From: Myxococcales bacterium
GTDB taxonomy: Bacteria; Myxococcota_A; UBA9160; UBA4427
Direction: 5' to 3'
Assembly (NCBI GenBank): GCA_012960035.1
Contig: DUBZ01000086.1
Location: 1 to 64,000 of the forward strand
Length of the DNA: 64,000 nucleotides
The translations under genes and the position numbers were made by a program. Under the pieces are notes generated by a model. It was not told the DNA's origin and did not search any database. It worked only from the letters and a program-made list of their open reading frames with translations. Below, one piece after another: positions 8,151 through 18,094 of the stretch; the first letter of the stretch is position 1; each line of letters begins with the position of its first letter.

Positions 8151-9457
8151 TCGGAGGCATTCAGAATATCGCCCGAATCCCTGAGTTGCGAGCCCGAATT
8201 TTATTTACATTCGGCATGCTTGCGGTTTACCGGGTCGGATGTGCTGTGGTGACCCCTGGTATCAATACCAATGTCATCCGGGACTTCTTTGAACAAATGT
8301 CGGGTACCGCTTTCGGCATGTTCAATCTCTTCTCGGGCGGCGCCTTGCAACAGATGTCGATCTTCTCGCTCGGGATCATGCCCTACATCAGCGCCACGAT
8401 TATCTTTCAATTGCTCACGGTTGTGATCCCACAGCTCGAGCAACTCAAGAAAGAAGGCGAGCAAGGGCAAAAGAAGATCAACCAGTGGTCGCGCTACGCG
8501 ACCATCGTGCTCGCACTTTTCCAGGGCATGCTGATCGCGACGGCCCTCGAAAACGGTCAGTTTGGTCAGGGCGCGGTGATGAACCCCGGTTGGGGCTTCC
8601 GCCTGATGACCATGATCACGCTCACCACGGGCACAGCCTTTATCATGTGGCTGGGCGAGCAAGTGACTGAGCGCGGCATCGGCAACGGCATTTCGTTGGT
8701 GATCTTCTCGAGCATCGTGGTTGCGATCCCGTCGGGCATGTTCCAAATGTTCGACTTGATCCAGACCGACCAATTCAGCCCGCTGCAGGCGATCTTCTTG
8801 CTCGGCTTCATGCTCGCGCTGATCGCCGGGGTGGTTTTCGTTGAACGTGCCCAGCGGCGTATTCCGATCCAGCACGCGCGCCGCGTCGTCGGCAAGCGCG
8901 TGACCCAGGGCGGGATGAGCTACTTCCCGCTGCGCGTGAACACCGCGGGCGTGATCCCGCCGATCTTCGCTTCGTCGCTGTTGATGATCCCGTCGACACT
9001 TCGCCAATTCACGGAATCACCCGAGCTCCAACAAGCCATTGACCAGTACATGAATCCGGGTGGATTCCAGTACAACCTTGTCTACATGGGTTTGATCATC
9101 TTCTTCTGCTTCTTCTACACCTCGATCATGATCAACCCGGTCGACGTGTCCGAAAACATCAAGCGCTTTGGTGGCTACATCCCGGGCATCCGCCCCGGTG
9201 CCAACACCGCTGACCACATCGACAAAGTTTTGAGTCGCTTGACGTTCGTGGGCGCGGTCTACGTGGCCGTGATCTGCATCGTCCCGGTGATTCTTGCCGG
9301 TCGCATGAATATCCCGTTTTACTTTGGTGGCACGGCACTCCTGATTTGCGTCGGTGTGTCCCTCGACACCATCGGCCAGATCGAAGCGCATCTCGTGTCT
9401 CGTGAATACGACGGCTTCGTCAAGGGTGGACGCGTGCGCGGGAGACTCGGGCGATGA
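8147..9457 (+). CDS. secY: Preprotein translocase channel subunit SecY
   Basis: Encodes 436 residues (E. coli 443), the central pore of the SecYEG translocon in the inner membrane. About ten hydrophobic segments are visible. Conserved segments include GIMPYISATIIFQLL (TM2 region), GIGNGISLVIF, RRIPIQHARR in the cytosolic ribosome/SecA-binding loop, and FYTSIMINPVDVSENIKRFGG. The GTG start at 8147 overlaps rplO, and the end overlaps adk by four bases. Confidence 0.98.
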   Translation: MIGGIQNIARIPELRARILFTFGMLAVYRVGCAVVTPGINTNVIRDFFEQMSGTAFGMFNLFSGGALQQMSIFSLGIMPYISATIIFQLLTVVIPQLEQLKKEGEQGQKKINQWSRYATIVLALFQGMLIATALENGQFGQGAVMNPGWGFRLMTMITLTTGTAFIMWLGEQVTERGIGNGISLVIFSSIVVAIPSGMFQMFDLIQTDQFSPLQAIFLLGFMLALIAGVVFVERAQRRIPIQHARRVVGKRVTQGGMSYFPLRVNTAGVIPPIFASSLLMIPSTLRQFTESPELQQAIDQYMNPGGFQYNLVYMGLIIFFCFFYTSIMINPVDVSENIKRFGGYIPGIRPGANTADHIDKVLSRLTFVGAVYVAVICIVPVILAGRMNIPFYFGGTALLICVGVSLDTIGQIEAHLVSREYDGFVKGGRVRGRLGR

Positions 9458-10035
9458 GTTCGAGTGCAACCCGCATTCTGCTTCTCGGCGCACCGGGCGC
9501 TGGCAAGGGAACCCAGGCTGCGTTCGTGATCGAGCGCTTGGGTGTTGCCCATATTTCGACCGGCGACATGCTTCGCCAGGCCGTCGCGGACCAGACCGAA
9601 GTTGGTAAAAAGGCCAAGGCCGTTATGGATTCGGGCAAGCTCGTGAGTGACGACATCGTGATCGCCATCGCGGAGGAGCGCCTGTCTCAGCCCGACGCCA
9701 AAAAGGGCTTCGTGCTCGACGGCTTCCCGCGAACCTTGGCCCAGGCCGAATCGCTTGACGCCATGCTGACAAATATCGGTACACCGCTCGAGCGTTGTGT
9801 CGCGATTACCGTCGACACCGATGCGGTGGTTCAGCGCCTGCTCAAGCGCGCGGAACTCGAAGGCCGGGCCGACGACAACGAAGAAACGATTCGAGAACGC
9901 ATGCAGGTCTATGACAACCAGACCTCGCCGCTCCTCGAGTACTACGGCAATGGCGGCATCCTGGCGACAGTCGACGGGATGGGCGGAGTCGAAGAGATCT
10001 CCGAGCGGGTGAAAACCGCGCTCTCAGGCTCATGA
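9454..10035 (+). CDS. adk: Adenylate kinase
   Basis: Encodes 193 residues and catalyses ATP + AMP to 2 ADP. The P-loop LLGAPGAGKGTQA is near residues 10-22, the AMP-binding STGDMLR at about 36-42 and the GFPRT motif at about 89. At about 193 residues it is the short form, lacking the long LID insertion of the 214-residue E. coli enzyme. It is coupled to secY by an ATGA overlap and to map by another, the common secY-adk-map order. Confidence 0.97.
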   Translation: MSSSATRILLLGAPGAGKGTQAAFVIERLGVAHISTGDMLRQAVADQTEVGKKAKAVMDSGKLVSDDIVIAIAEERLSQPDAKKGFVLDGFPRTLAQAESLDAMLTNIGTPLERCVAITVDTDAVVQRLLKRAELEGRADDNEETIRERMQVYDNQTSPLLEYYGNGGILATVDGMGGVEEISERVKTALSGS

Positions 10036-10820
10036 GCTATGGCGAGCAAATCCCCGTCCGCAGCCGGCGCGAAATTGACATCATGCGGGAAGCAGGGCGA
10101 CACGTCGCTGAGATCCTCCTCGTGCTGCGAGAACAAGCAAAACCAGGGGTCAAGACCATCGAATTCCACCGGGCAGCAGCAGCCATGATCGAGGAGCGAG
10201 GACTCGTTTCGTCGTTCGTGGGCTACGGACCTGGCGGTTTGCCACCCTATCCGTCGACAATCTGCATCTCAGTGAACGAAGAAATCGTCCACGGGATCCC
10301 GGGGTCGCGAGAACTTGAGAAAGGCGACATACTCAGTCTCGATTTTGGAATCATGAGTGAGGGGTTTCACGGAGATTCGGCGCTCACCGTTCCAATCGGT
10401 GAAGTGACTGAGCAAGCCGAAATACTGATCGACGTGACCCGCGAGTGTCTATATCTCGGCATCGAACAGATGGTGCCTGGCAACCGACTTTCCGACATTG
10501 GGCATGCAGTTGAAACCCGCGCGAAAGCCGGGGGTTACTCCGTTGTTCGTCAGTTTGTTGGACATGGAATTGGCAAGAACCTGCACGAACCACCGCAGAT
10601 CCCGAACTACGGGCGACCCGGTCGAGGACCGCGGCTTCTTCCCGGGATGGTGTTCGCGATCGAACCCATGGTGAACGTAGGAACAGACAAGGTGCGGATG
10701 CTCGAAGACGAGTGGACCGCGGTGACGGCCGACGGTGAATTGTCGGCGCACTTTGAACATACGGTCCTCATCACCGAGGACGGGCCAGAAATCTTGACGC
10801 ACGTCGAGGGATCACATTAG
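10032..10820 (+). CDS. map: Type I methionine aminopeptidase
   Basis: Encodes 262 residues (E. coli 264). It removes the initiator methionine from nascent proteins. Metal ligands are visible in LDFGIMSEGFHGDSA (first Asp pair), GHGIGKNLHEPPQIPNYG (His) and FAIEPMVNVG (Glu), with the terminal Glu in the FEHTVLITEDGPEILT region. It overlaps adk by four bases. After it, infA would be usual, but only a 72-base gap separates it from rpmJ. Confidence 0.97.
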   Translation: MSYGEQIPVRSRREIDIMREAGRHVAEILLVLREQAKPGVKTIEFHRAAAAMIEERGLVSSFVGYGPGGLPPYPSTICISVNEEIVHGIPGSRELEKGDILSLDFGIMSEGFHGDSALTVPIGEVTEQAEILIDVTRECLYLGIEQMVPGNRLSDIGHAVETRAKAGGYSVVRQFVGHGIGKNLHEPPQIPNYGRPGRGPRLLPGMVFAIEPMVNVGTDKVRMLEDEWTAVTADGELSAHFEHTVLITEDGPEILTHVEGSH

Positions 10821-10892
10821 TCGGTCCTCTCTTGTGTGTTTGTAAGAAATGAATGAGATGGGGCGGCTACCGGCCCTGTCAGGAGAAGAGCA

Positions 10893-11006
10893 ATGAAGGT
10901 TCGAGCGTCAGTCCGCAAGATGTGTGAGAAGTGCAAGATCGTTCGCCGCAAAGGCGTTGTTCGCGTGATCTGCGACAACCCGAAGCACAAGCAGCGACAG
11001 GGATAG
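10893..11006 (+). CDS. rpmJ: 50S ribosomal protein L36 (bL36)
   Basis: A 37-residue gene: [20 protein letters not shown], then [17 protein letters not shown] and a TAG stop. The CxxC...C...H zinc-ribbon (C-E-K-C, then C-D-N-P-K-H) marks it as the zinc-binding form of L36. ATG 10893 follows AGGAGAAG at about 10881. It lies between map and rpsM, as in the standard alpha operon. Confidence 0.96.
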   Translation: MKVRASVRKMCEKCKIVRRKGVVRVICDNPKHKQRQG

Positions 11007-11114
11007 AAAATTCAGTAATTCGAGTTCAGTAACGCACGTTTTTAAAGCCGCAGATGCAACCAACGCTGCGCAGTGCCGGCCGGACGACACGGACGACACA
11101 GGAGAAGAAGAAGC

Positions 11115-11486
11115 ATGGCACGAATTTCGGGCGTCGATTTGCCCCGTAACAAGCACATCGCTATTTCACTCACGTACATCTTCGGTATCGGAAACACGAC
11201 GGCGATGAAGGTCTGTGAAGCCGCCGACGTGGACCCGTGGACCAAGACGGACCACTTGAATGAATCCGAAGTGATCAAGATTCGCGAAATCATCGAGCGG
11301 GACTACATCGTTGAGGGAGATCTTCGCCGCAACGTGACTCAGAACATCAAGGTATTGATGGACATTGGTTGTTACCGCGGGCTGCGACATCGCCGTGGTC
11401 TACCGGTCCGAGGACAACGAACCCACACTAACGCTCGAACACGCAAGGGACCGAAACGTACGGTCGCCGGCAAGAAGAAGGCCTAG
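11115..11486 (+). CDS. rpsM: 30S ribosomal protein S13 (uS13)
   Basis: Encodes 123 residues (E. coli 118). S13 forms intersubunit bridges B1a/B1b. It begins [19 protein letters not shown] and ends in the [20 protein letters not shown] region with a basic tail. ATG 11115 is chosen because it has a strong AGGAGAAGAAG site and matches the family N terminus. rpsK follows after seven bases. Confidence 0.97.
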   Translation: MARISGVDLPRNKHIAISLTYIFGIGNTTAMKVCEAADVDPWTKTDHLNESEVIKIREIIERDYIVEGDLRRNVTQNIKVLMDIGCYRGLRHRRGLPVRGQRTHTNARTRKGPKRTVAGKKKA

Positions 11487-11493
11487 GTATTAA

Positions 11494-11883
11494 ATGGCAA
11501 TCAAGAAAAAAGTCGTAAAGAAGAAGGTCAAGAAGAATATCCAGACGGGCATCGCCCATATTCAATCGACCTTCAACAACACCATCATTACGATCACCGA
11601 CGTTGGCGGCGCCACCGTTGCTTGGTCGAGTTCAGGACAGCAGGGCTTTAAGGGGTCAAAAAAGTCGACGCCCTTCGCCGCGCAGATGGCGGCGGAAGTC
11701 TGCGCCAAGAGTGCGATGGAACACGGTGTTCGTACCCTCGGTGTCTACGTGAAGGGCCCGGGTGGCGGTCGCGAGTCAGCGCTGCGTGCACTCCAGGCTG
11801 CGGGTATGAAGATCACGATGATCCGCGACGTGACTCCGATTCCGCACAACGGTTGTCGTCCGCCGAAGCGACGACGCGTCTAA
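11494..11883 (+). CDS. rpsK: 30S ribosomal protein S11 (uS11)
   Basis: Encodes 129 residues, the standard size. S11 lies on the 30S platform. The patterns [37 protein letters not shown] and the C-terminal [18 protein letters not shown] are diagnostic. The N terminus is a run of about 14 mostly lysine and valine residues. It is followed by a 131-base spacer before rpsD. Confidence 0.98.
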   Translation: MAIKKKVVKKKVKKNIQTGIAHIQSTFNNTIITITDVGGATVAWSSSGQQGFKGSKKSTPFAAQMAAEVCAKSAMEHGVRTLGVYVKGPGGGRESALRALQAAGMKITMIRDVTPIPHNGCRPPKRRRV

Positions 11884-12014
11884 ATATTGAGTCGGCCGGC
11901 TCCTGGCTTTGGTTCATGCAACACCAAGCCAAGTCCGGGGCAAGCGCAGCATCATTCGCGCATTGAGCGCAACAATCTAAGACCGCGAGACAGCGAAAGA
12001 GAAAGGCAAAGTAC

Positions 12015-12641
12015 ATGGCAAGATATTTGGGTTCAGCCTGCCGGCAATGCAGGCGCGAAGGAACGAAGCTTTTCCTGAAGGGCGATCGCTGCTTCAGCGA
12101 AAAGTGTGCGATTGAACGACGGGCGTATCCGCCGGGCGTTCACGGCCAGGGCCGCACGCGCTTTTCGGACTACGGCGTTCAGCTTCGCGAAAAGCAGAAG
12201 GTGAAGCGCATGTACGGCCTGCTCGAAAAGCAGTTCCGAAGCACCTTCTTCCGCGCCTCGTCCATGAAGGGCCAGGCCGGTGAGAACCTCTTGATGTTGC
12301 TCGAGCGACGGCTCGACAACGTCGTTTTTCGCCTCGGCTTTGCCACGTCGCGCAACGAGGCGCGCCAGTTGATCAAGCACGGTCACTTCACGGTCAACGG
12401 CCGCAAGGCGTCGACGCCTTCCATGCTCGTTCGACCCGGTTGGAAGATCGGCTTGCGCGAGCGCTCAAAGAACGTTGCACGCATCACAGCAGCGCTTGAA
12501 GCACTCGAAGGTCGCAGCCTTCCGCAGTGGCTCGAAATCGAAAAAACGGCGAGCGAAGGCTCGGTCAAGCAGATGCCTGTGCGAGAAGACATCACGTTGC
12601 CGATCGATGAGCAGCTGATCGTCGAACTTTATTCGCGCTAA
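12015..12641 (+). CDS. rpsD: 30S ribosomal protein S4 (uS4)
   Basis: Encodes 208 residues (E. coli 206). S4 is a primary 16S assembly protein. The N-terminal zinc-binding version is seen here: [18 protein letters not shown] plus a nearby Cys in [10 protein letters not shown], that is, four cysteines. The S4 domain [20 protein letters not shown] follows, then [13 protein letters not shown]. It lies in the rpsM-rpsK-rpsD-rpoA order. Confidence 0.97.
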   Translation: MARYLGSACRQCRREGTKLFLKGDRCFSEKCAIERRAYPPGVHGQGRTRFSDYGVQLREKQKVKRMYGLLEKQFRSTFFRASSMKGQAGENLLMLLERRLDNVVFRLGFATSRNEARQLIKHGHFTVNGRKASTPSMLVRPGWKIGLRERSKNVARITAALEALEGRSLPQWLEIEKTASEGSVKQMPVREDITLPIDEQLIVELYSR

Positions 12642-12777
12642 TTGGCATTACTCACGCGAGTCGGCAATACCGAACGAGCATCACGAACCAATCGCGCCGC
12701 GACAAACGACGGCGCGACAATCAAAGATTCACCCCGGTCTGACAAGGCCGAAGCACCCACTCAGAGGGGATATTCAT

Positions 12778-13806
12778 ATGCAAGAACAGCTGATTGGACG
12801 GAACTGGCGAGAACTGATCCGACCGCGCCGACTCGACGTCGACGAGAGCACAAGCAGCAATGTCTACGCGCGATTTAGTTGCGAGCCGCTTGAACGCGGC
12901 TTCGGCGTAACGCTGGGCAACTCGCTGCGCCGGGTCTTGCTTTCATCACTCCAGGGTGCGGCGATTACGAGTGTTCGTTTCAACGGTGTGCAGCATGAGT
13001 TTTCGACCATGCAGGGCGTGCTCGAAGACGTCGCCGACGTTGTTCTCAACCTGAAGGAAGTGCGGCTGCGCATGCACACCGAGGGGCCGAAGGTGCTCCG
13101 CGTCCAGAGGAAGGGCGAAGGCATTGTTCGTGCGGGCGACCTTGTTTCGGACGACCAGGCGATCGAAGTCATGAACCCGGATCTCAAGCTCTGCACCATT
13201 GGTGCTGAAGGCGAGTTCGAGCTCGAAGCTTTGGTGAACTGGGGCAAGGGCTATGTGCTCGCCGAATCGCATGGCGCCGAAGACCTTCCGGTCGGCACCA
13301 TCCCGATCGACTCGTCCTTCTCGCCGATTCGCCGTGTGAACTACACCGTCACCCCGGCCCGCGTCGGTCGCGAAACGAACTACGACAAGCTGACCCTCGA
13401 AGTCTGGACGGACGGCACGGTAGAACCCTCGGACGCCGTCGCGTTTGCGGCGAAGATCGTCAAGGAACACTTGGCCATCTTCATCAGCTTCGACGAGCCC
13501 GAAGAAACCGTCGAACCGGAACTCGAGCTGCCCGAGCCGCTCAACCCGAACCTGTTCCGACCGGTGGACGAACTCGAACTTTCGGTCCGCTCGGCCAACT
13601 GCCTACAGAACGCGAACATTCGCTTCATTGGCGAGTTGGTGCAGCGCACCGAGGCCGAGATGCTGAAGACCAAGAACTTTGGTCGTAAGTCTCTCAACGA
13701 AATTAAGGAAACCCTCGCAGACATGAGTCTCAGCCTGGGTATGACGATCGAGAGCTTGCCGTCACGGCAAGATCTCGAGAAGCTGCGCGAACAGCGCGAG
13801 GCCTAG
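12778..13806 (+). CDS. rpoA: RNA polymerase alpha subunit
   Basis: Encodes 342 residues (E. coli 329). The N-terminal dimerisation domain contains [20 protein letters not shown]. The C-terminal DNA-binding domain is seen in [20 protein letters not shown] with [19 protein letters not shown]. Alpha nucleates polymerase assembly and contacts UP elements and activators. The ATG at 12778 follows GAGGGGATATTCAT. A 136-base spacer precedes it. Confidence 0.98.
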   Translation: MQEQLIGRNWRELIRPRRLDVDESTSSNVYARFSCEPLERGFGVTLGNSLRRVLLSSLQGAAITSVRFNGVQHEFSTMQGVLEDVADVVLNLKEVRLRMHTEGPKVLRVQRKGEGIVRAGDLVSDDQAIEVMNPDLKLCTIGAEGEFELEALVNWGKGYVLAESHGAEDLPVGTIPIDSSFSPIRRVNYTVTPARVGRETNYDKLTLEVWTDGTVEPSDAVAFAAKIVKEHLAIFISFDEPEETVEPELELPEPLNPNLFRPVDELELSVRSANCLQNANIRFIGELVQRTEAEMLKTKNFGRKSLNEIKETLADMSLSLGMTIESLPSRQDLEKLREQREA

Positions 13807-13897
13807 TAGCCGTTAGCGAGACATCACCCAGCCAAAGCAAGTCACGGGTTGTCCGAACGTTGCACGCAGCGTTCAATGCAGGGGTAAGGAAGTAGTC

Positions 13898-14263
13898 ATG
13901 AGGCATCGTAAAGGCGGAACCGTTCTTGGGCGCGACAGCTCGCACCGGAAGGCCATGATTCGAAACATGGTGACGTCGCTACTAGAGCACGAACAGATCA
14001 CGACCACCGACGCCAAGGCGAAGGAAGTTCGTCGTTGGGCTGACAGGATGATCACGCTCGGCAAGCGAGGCGATCTGCCCGCCCGCCGTAACGCGCTCAA
14101 GGTGATTCGCAGCAAGGACGTCGCTGCCAAGTTGTTCGATGAGTTGGCGGACCGCTACAAGGATCGGCCCGGCGGCTACACGCGTATCATCAAGCTCGGC
14201 AATCGCGTCGGAGACGCCGCACCCGTTTCAGTCATTGAACTCGTGGATCGTCCGGAAGCGTAA
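13898..14263 (+). CDS. rplQ: 50S ribosomal protein L17 (bL17)
   Basis: Encodes 121 residues (E. coli 127). L17 is near the tunnel exit. It begins [20 protein letters not shown], with the conserved [20 protein letters not shown] region and the C-terminal [19 protein letters not shown]. It is the last gene of the alpha block. No obvious intrinsic terminator follows in the 150-base gap. Confidence 0.97.
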   Translation: MRHRKGGTVLGRDSSHRKAMIRNMVTSLLEHEQITTTDAKAKEVRRWADRMITLGKRGDLPARRNALKVIRSKDVAAKLFDELADRYKDRPGGYTRIIKLGNRVGDAAPVSVIELVDRPEA

Positions 14264-14413
14264 GTCCAAGCCAAGGTTCAGGCCCAACCCCGGAGCCAAG
14301 CTCAAGTCGAGCGTCTGTATGCGATGCTTGCTCGAATCGAATAGCGCCACGCGCCGGCTCCTCTCAGCATCGACACCTTCTTGCAACGAAGAGGCGTCCC
14401 GGCGAGGAGCCCG

Positions 14414-14986
14414 TTGTTGACCAGCCCACAGCCAACCGATCCCGAAGCAGGCACCGCCAACAAAGCGTGGCTGCCGCCGGTTGCGGCCGTGCTGGTTGTC
14501 GCAGTGGGTGTTGCCTTTGCACTCTTGCGCGAGCAACCCGCTGACCCGGTCGCGCGCGGCGTCGAAGCTCCCGAATTCGACTTGCCGCTACTCGGCGCGA
14601 GCCCGAAGCGAATCACCCTTGCTGATATTGACGGACAGGTGGTTTTGCTCAACTTTTGGGCCAGCTGGTGCAAGCCCTGCGAAGACGAGATGCCGGCCAT
14701 GGACCGGTTGTATCGCGCGCTCCAGCCCGAAGGGTTCGAAATGCTGGCGGTGTCCGTAGACGAAGAAACAGCCCTTGTTGAGCGTTTTCAGGAGCGGCTC
14801 GGAGTGAGCTTCCCGATCCTTCTCGACCCGGCTCAGGACGTCTCCAGGCGCTATCAGACCACCGGCTTTCCCGAGTCCCTGTTGATCGACAAGAACGGCA
14901 TGATCGTCGAGCGTTACATCGGCCCGCGTGACTGGGACCACACGATCTACGCAAAACGCATCCGAAAGCTGTTGAAAGAGCGCTAA
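14414..14986 (+). CDS. TlpA/ResA-type membrane-anchored thioredoxin
   Basis: About 190 residues. One hydrophobic N-terminal segment (about residues 14-33, in WLPPVAAVLVVAVGVAFALL) anchors the protein, followed by a periplasmic thioredoxin fold. The redox motif is WASWCKPCEDEMP (CKPC). A cis-Pro region is seen in TTGFPESLLIDKNG. Proteins of this family (TlpA, ResA, CcmG) reduce cytochrome c apoproteins or other periplasmic disulfides. The substrate is not known here because no cytochrome-maturation gene is adjacent. TTG 14414 is preferred because GAGGAG lies just before it; TTG 14417 is possible. Confidence 0.85.
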   Translation: MLTSPQPTDPEAGTANKAWLPPVAAVLVVAVGVAFALLREQPADPVARGVEAPEFDLPLLGASPKRITLADIDGQVVLLNFWASWCKPCEDEMPAMDRLYRALQPEGFEMLAVSVDEETALVERFQERLGVSFPILLDPAQDVSRRYQTTGFPESLLIDKNGMIVERYIGPRDWDHTIYAKRIRKLLKER

Positions 14987-15091
14987 AACCCACCGACATC
15001 GGGGCAGGAGCTGTAACTCGGCGATTCTTTGGGTAATCTCCGCCGTGACCGTCGGGGCAAGGCGAAACCGCGCGATCCACTAGGGGGAGTG

Positions 15092-15391
15092 GTGAAGGCG
15101 ATCTGGCTCATTTCTGCATTCTTTGCAGTTGTAATTTTTTCGGCCGCGAATGATCGCGAGTCGGGACTCCCTATGTGGTTCGAGTTGCGACAGGAACGCG
15201 TGGAATCCGGGAAACGGATTGCGCTGCTGCGGTCCGAGGTCGAAAAACTACAGGTCGAGGTAGAGGCCCTGAAGAGCGATTCCGTCGCGACCGAACGAGC
15301 GATTCGCGAAGTCCTCGAATTCGCCCAACCGGGAGAGACCGTGGTGCGCTTCGTAGATCAGGGCGAAGGGCCCACCGCCCGCCTGAATTAG
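15092..15391 (+). CDS. ftsB: FtsB/DivIC-like septum formation protein
   Basis: About 99 residues (E. coli FtsB 103). It has an N-terminal membrane segment (IWLISAFFAVVIFSAAND), then a predicted coiled coil (ERVESGKRIALLRSEVEKLQ and following), and a C-terminal VLEFAQPGETVVRF segment that matches the LAR...PGE(x)VxR signature of the family. FtsB links FtsL and FtsQ in the divisome. GTG 15092 is chosen because AGGGGG lies four bases upstream and the length fits. A longer in-frame start at 15029 is less likely. Confidence 0.8.
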   Translation: MKAIWLISAFFAVVIFSAANDRESGLPMWFELRQERVESGKRIALLRSEVEKLQVEVEALKSDSVATERAIREVLEFAQPGETVVRFVDQGEGPTARLN

Positions 15392-15564
15392 GTCGCTGTT
15401 CGGCCCCTCACATCCAGCACGCGCGGTGCTGCGCAAGACCGATTCGACGCCTTCGAACGACCGATCTCAACAACAGGGCGCAAGCGAACGCCAACCACAA
15501 GCCACCCAGACCCGAACCACAACCGAACCGCAGCCCGCGGACACGAAAGCTGAGCGCGACCGTC

Positions 15565-17298
15565 ATGCAAGAACAACTGGCAAAGAAGCTCCAAGAAGCG
15601 CTCGGTGAACTGCTGGCAGAAGCGGGCGACACCGAAGCGATTCCTACGCCGACCCTCGACATTCCACGCAACAAAGACCACGGTGACTTCGCGACCAACG
15701 TCGCGATGACGTTGGCCAAGCGCTTGCGCAAAGCGCCGCGCGAAATTGCGGAGAGTCTCGTCGATCGCCTCGGCGATGCGGGCGGTCTGCTCAAGAGCAG
15801 CGAGATCGCAGGGCCCGGCTTCATCAACTTTCGTCTCGCCGAAAATAGTTGGCAGAACTTGTTGTGCGACATCGCGCAAGCGGGCGATCTCTACGGTTCG
15901 TCGGAAATGGGCAAGGAACAAAAGGTTCAGGTCGAGTTCGTTTCCGCCAATCCGACTGGCCCCCTGAGCACCGGACATGGTCGTCAGGCGATCCTAGGCG
16001 ACGCGATCTGTCGGTTGCTCGAATTCACCGGGCATGACGTGACCCGCGAGTACTACTTTAATAACGGCGGGCGCCAGATGCGTGTCCTCGGCGATTCGGT
16101 GAAGGCTCGCTATCTCGAGCAGCTTGGCAAAGCGACACCGCCCACCGAAGCCGCGTTTGCCGACGTTGAGAATGCTTGGGAAGAAGAGCGCGACGACTTG
16201 CCGGTTGCGTTCCCCAAAGACGGCTACCAGGGCGACTACATCAGTGACATCGCTGCGACGTTGGTGAGTGAGCAGGGCGAGGCCCTCGCAAGCGAACCCG
16301 GCGACGGCGTGTTTCGCGAACGCGCCCAGGAAGTGATATTCGGCGAAATTCGCACGACTCTCGAACGCATCGGAATCACCTTCGATGTCTACTTCAACGA
16401 GCAGTCGCTCTATGACGAAGGCAAGCTCGAAGCCGCGATCGACGACCTGCGCGCGAAGGGCTTGATCTACGACGGGGACGGCGCGGTTTGGTTGAAGTCG
16501 ACCGAGTTGGGGCTCGACCGGGATCGAGTCGTCATCAAGAGCAGCGGCGAGCCCACATACCTGCTGCCCGACATCGCTTACCACCGGGAAAAGTTTCGCC
16601 GAGGCTTTGATGCGATCGTCGACATTCAGGGTGCCGACCACATCGAGCAGTTTCCGTTCGTGAGCACGGCGACGGGCGCTCTTGGCTTCGACGCGGATCG
16701 CATTGAACTGGTCATGCATCAGTTCGTGACCGTGACGAGCGGCGGTGAGCAGGTCAAACAGTCGACCCGCAAAGCCACCTTCATCACGATCGACGAACTT
16801 CTCGATCAAATTGGCACCGACGTGTTTCGTTTTTTCATGGTCGAGCGACGTGCCGACAGTCATCTGGACTTCGACCTTGATCTCGCCCGAGACAAGAACT
16901 GGCGCAAGAATCCAACCTACTACGTGCAGTATGCGTACGCGCGGTCGTGTGGTCTTGAACGCAAGGCTGGAGAAGCGGGCGTTCCGATGCCGGGTCCCGC
17001 GGACTTTGACCCTTCGCATCTTGTGCTCGAAGAAGAAATCGCGATCGTGCGCAAGCTGGCCGAGTTCCCGCAGCTCGTTGAACGCGCAGCCGCATCGCGC
17101 GAACCCCACCACGTTGCCTACTACCTGCGCGACGTTGCGGGGATGTGGAGCCCCTATCTGCAGGACGGCAAGCGGCATCGCATTCTTTCGGAGGACGCGG
17201 AGTTGTCGGCGGCTAGACTCGGTTTGTCTCTCGCCGTACGTGTCGTCCTGAAAAATGGTTTGGCCCTGTTGGGCATCTCAACACCGGAGCAAATGTAA
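15565..17298 (+). CDS. argS: Arginyl-tRNA synthetase
   Basis: Encodes 577 residues from ATG 15565, the same length as the E. coli enzyme. It charges tRNA-Arg in the cytoplasm. The HIGH-like motif is seen in SANPTGPLSTGHGRQAILGD (about residues 130-149), the KMSKS-equivalent region as STRKATFITIDELLDQ, and the C-terminal DALR anticodon-binding domain near the end (DAELSAARLGLSLAVR). The frame is open much further upstream, but ATG 15565 matches the family start. The stop overlaps the next gene's ATG (TAATG). Confidence 0.96.
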   Translation: MQEQLAKKLQEALGELLAEAGDTEAIPTPTLDIPRNKDHGDFATNVAMTLAKRLRKAPREIAESLVDRLGDAGGLLKSSEIAGPGFINFRLAENSWQNLLCDIAQAGDLYGSSEMGKEQKVQVEFVSANPTGPLSTGHGRQAILGDAICRLLEFTGHDVTREYYFNNGGRQMRVLGDSVKARYLEQLGKATPPTEAAFADVENAWEEERDDLPVAFPKDGYQGDYISDIAATLVSEQGEALASEPGDGVFRERAQEVIFGEIRTTLERIGITFDVYFNEQSLYDEGKLEAAIDDLRAKGLIYDGDGAVWLKSTELGLDRDRVVIKSSGEPTYLLPDIAYHREKFRRGFDAIVDIQGADHIEQFPFVSTATGALGFDADRIELVMHQFVTVTSGGEQVKQSTRKATFITIDELLDQIGTDVFRFFMVERRADSHLDFDLDLARDKNWRKNPTYYVQYAYARSCGLERKAGEAGVPMPGPADFDPSHLVLEEEIAIVRKLAEFPQLVERAAASREPHHVAYYLRDVAGMWSPYLQDGKRHRILSEDAELSAARLGLSLAVRVVLKNGLALLGISTPEQM

Positions 17299-17984
17299 TG
17301 GCTGAAGGATCACGATCCGCGAAACGAAAAGCGAGTCCCAGTTGGCTTGCAAGTCTGTTGGGTGCGTTCTTCCTGATCTCCGCTGGCTTCATGGTCGGGC
17401 TGGTGGTCGGTGTCGTCAAAGAAGAACCCGAACTCGTGATGGGACATATCGCGGGACAGAGCGAAGAAGTCCGCTGGTCTGAACACGACGGCGGGCTGGG
17501 CACGCCAGATGTCGCTGCGCAAGGACTCGCGCCCGACAACGCCGCGGGCTCAGATGCGTTCGAGTTGGCGCCGCCGAGTATTGCCGCCTCTTCCGCATAC
17601 GCCGACGAGATCGCGGCGGCTGAAGACACCGCTTCCCTCGCCGCTCGTCCCGCATATGCGGTACCGGCGCCGGAGCCGATTGCGAAAGCAGCGCCGCCGG
17701 CCAGGGCCACGGCACAACGTGTAGAAGAAACCGCGTCCGATGGAAAAGGCTTTAGCGTTCAAGTAGGGGCCTTCGTGGAAAACGAATCGGCCGAGCGCGT
17801 CGCAAAGGATCTCAGGGGGAAGGGCTTTCCCGTTTACGTGAGCCCGAAGGCGGGGTCTCGCGATGGTCGCTGGCGCGTACGCGTCGGGCCACTTTCCACC
17901 CGGGGCAAGGCAGACGAAATCGCCCAACAGCTCAAAACCCGCGAAGGACTTCCGACCTGGGTATTGAGCGAGGGAGGAGGCTGA
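17298..17984 (+). CDS. SPOR-domain membrane protein
   Basis: Encodes 228 residues: a short basic cytoplasmic tail, one membrane segment (about residues 17-40, LLGAFFLISAGFMVGLVVGV), a long Ala/Pro-rich linker, and a C-terminal SPOR domain from about residue 150 (FSVQVGAFVENESAERVAKD, then WRVRVGPLSTRGKADEIAQQ). SPOR domains bind denuded peptidoglycan at the septum, as in FtsN. Its one-base overlap with argS recalls the argS-SPOR pairing in other proteobacteria. A division role is inferred. Confidence 0.88.
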   Translation: MAEGSRSAKRKASPSWLASLLGAFFLISAGFMVGLVVGVVKEEPELVMGHIAGQSEEVRWSEHDGGLGTPDVAAQGLAPDNAAGSDAFELAPPSIAASSAYADEIAAAEDTASLAARPAYAVPAPEPIAKAAPPARATAQRVEETASDGKGFSVQVGAFVENESAERVAKDLRGKGFPVYVSPKAGSRDGRWRVRVGPLSTRGKADEIAQQLKTREGLPTWVLSEGGG

Positions 17985-18094
17985 GCCGCTTCGCTCGACG
18001 CCGCGTTGCAAGTTGGCGCTCCGTTGCGCCGACGTACCCTACGTAGAAGCCGGCCCTGACACACGACTGTGGTGTCAGGCATCGCCCGACAACC

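Noticed and set aside
15994-17178. 394-codon minus-strand frame inside argS
   Set aside because: Antisense shadow of argS.
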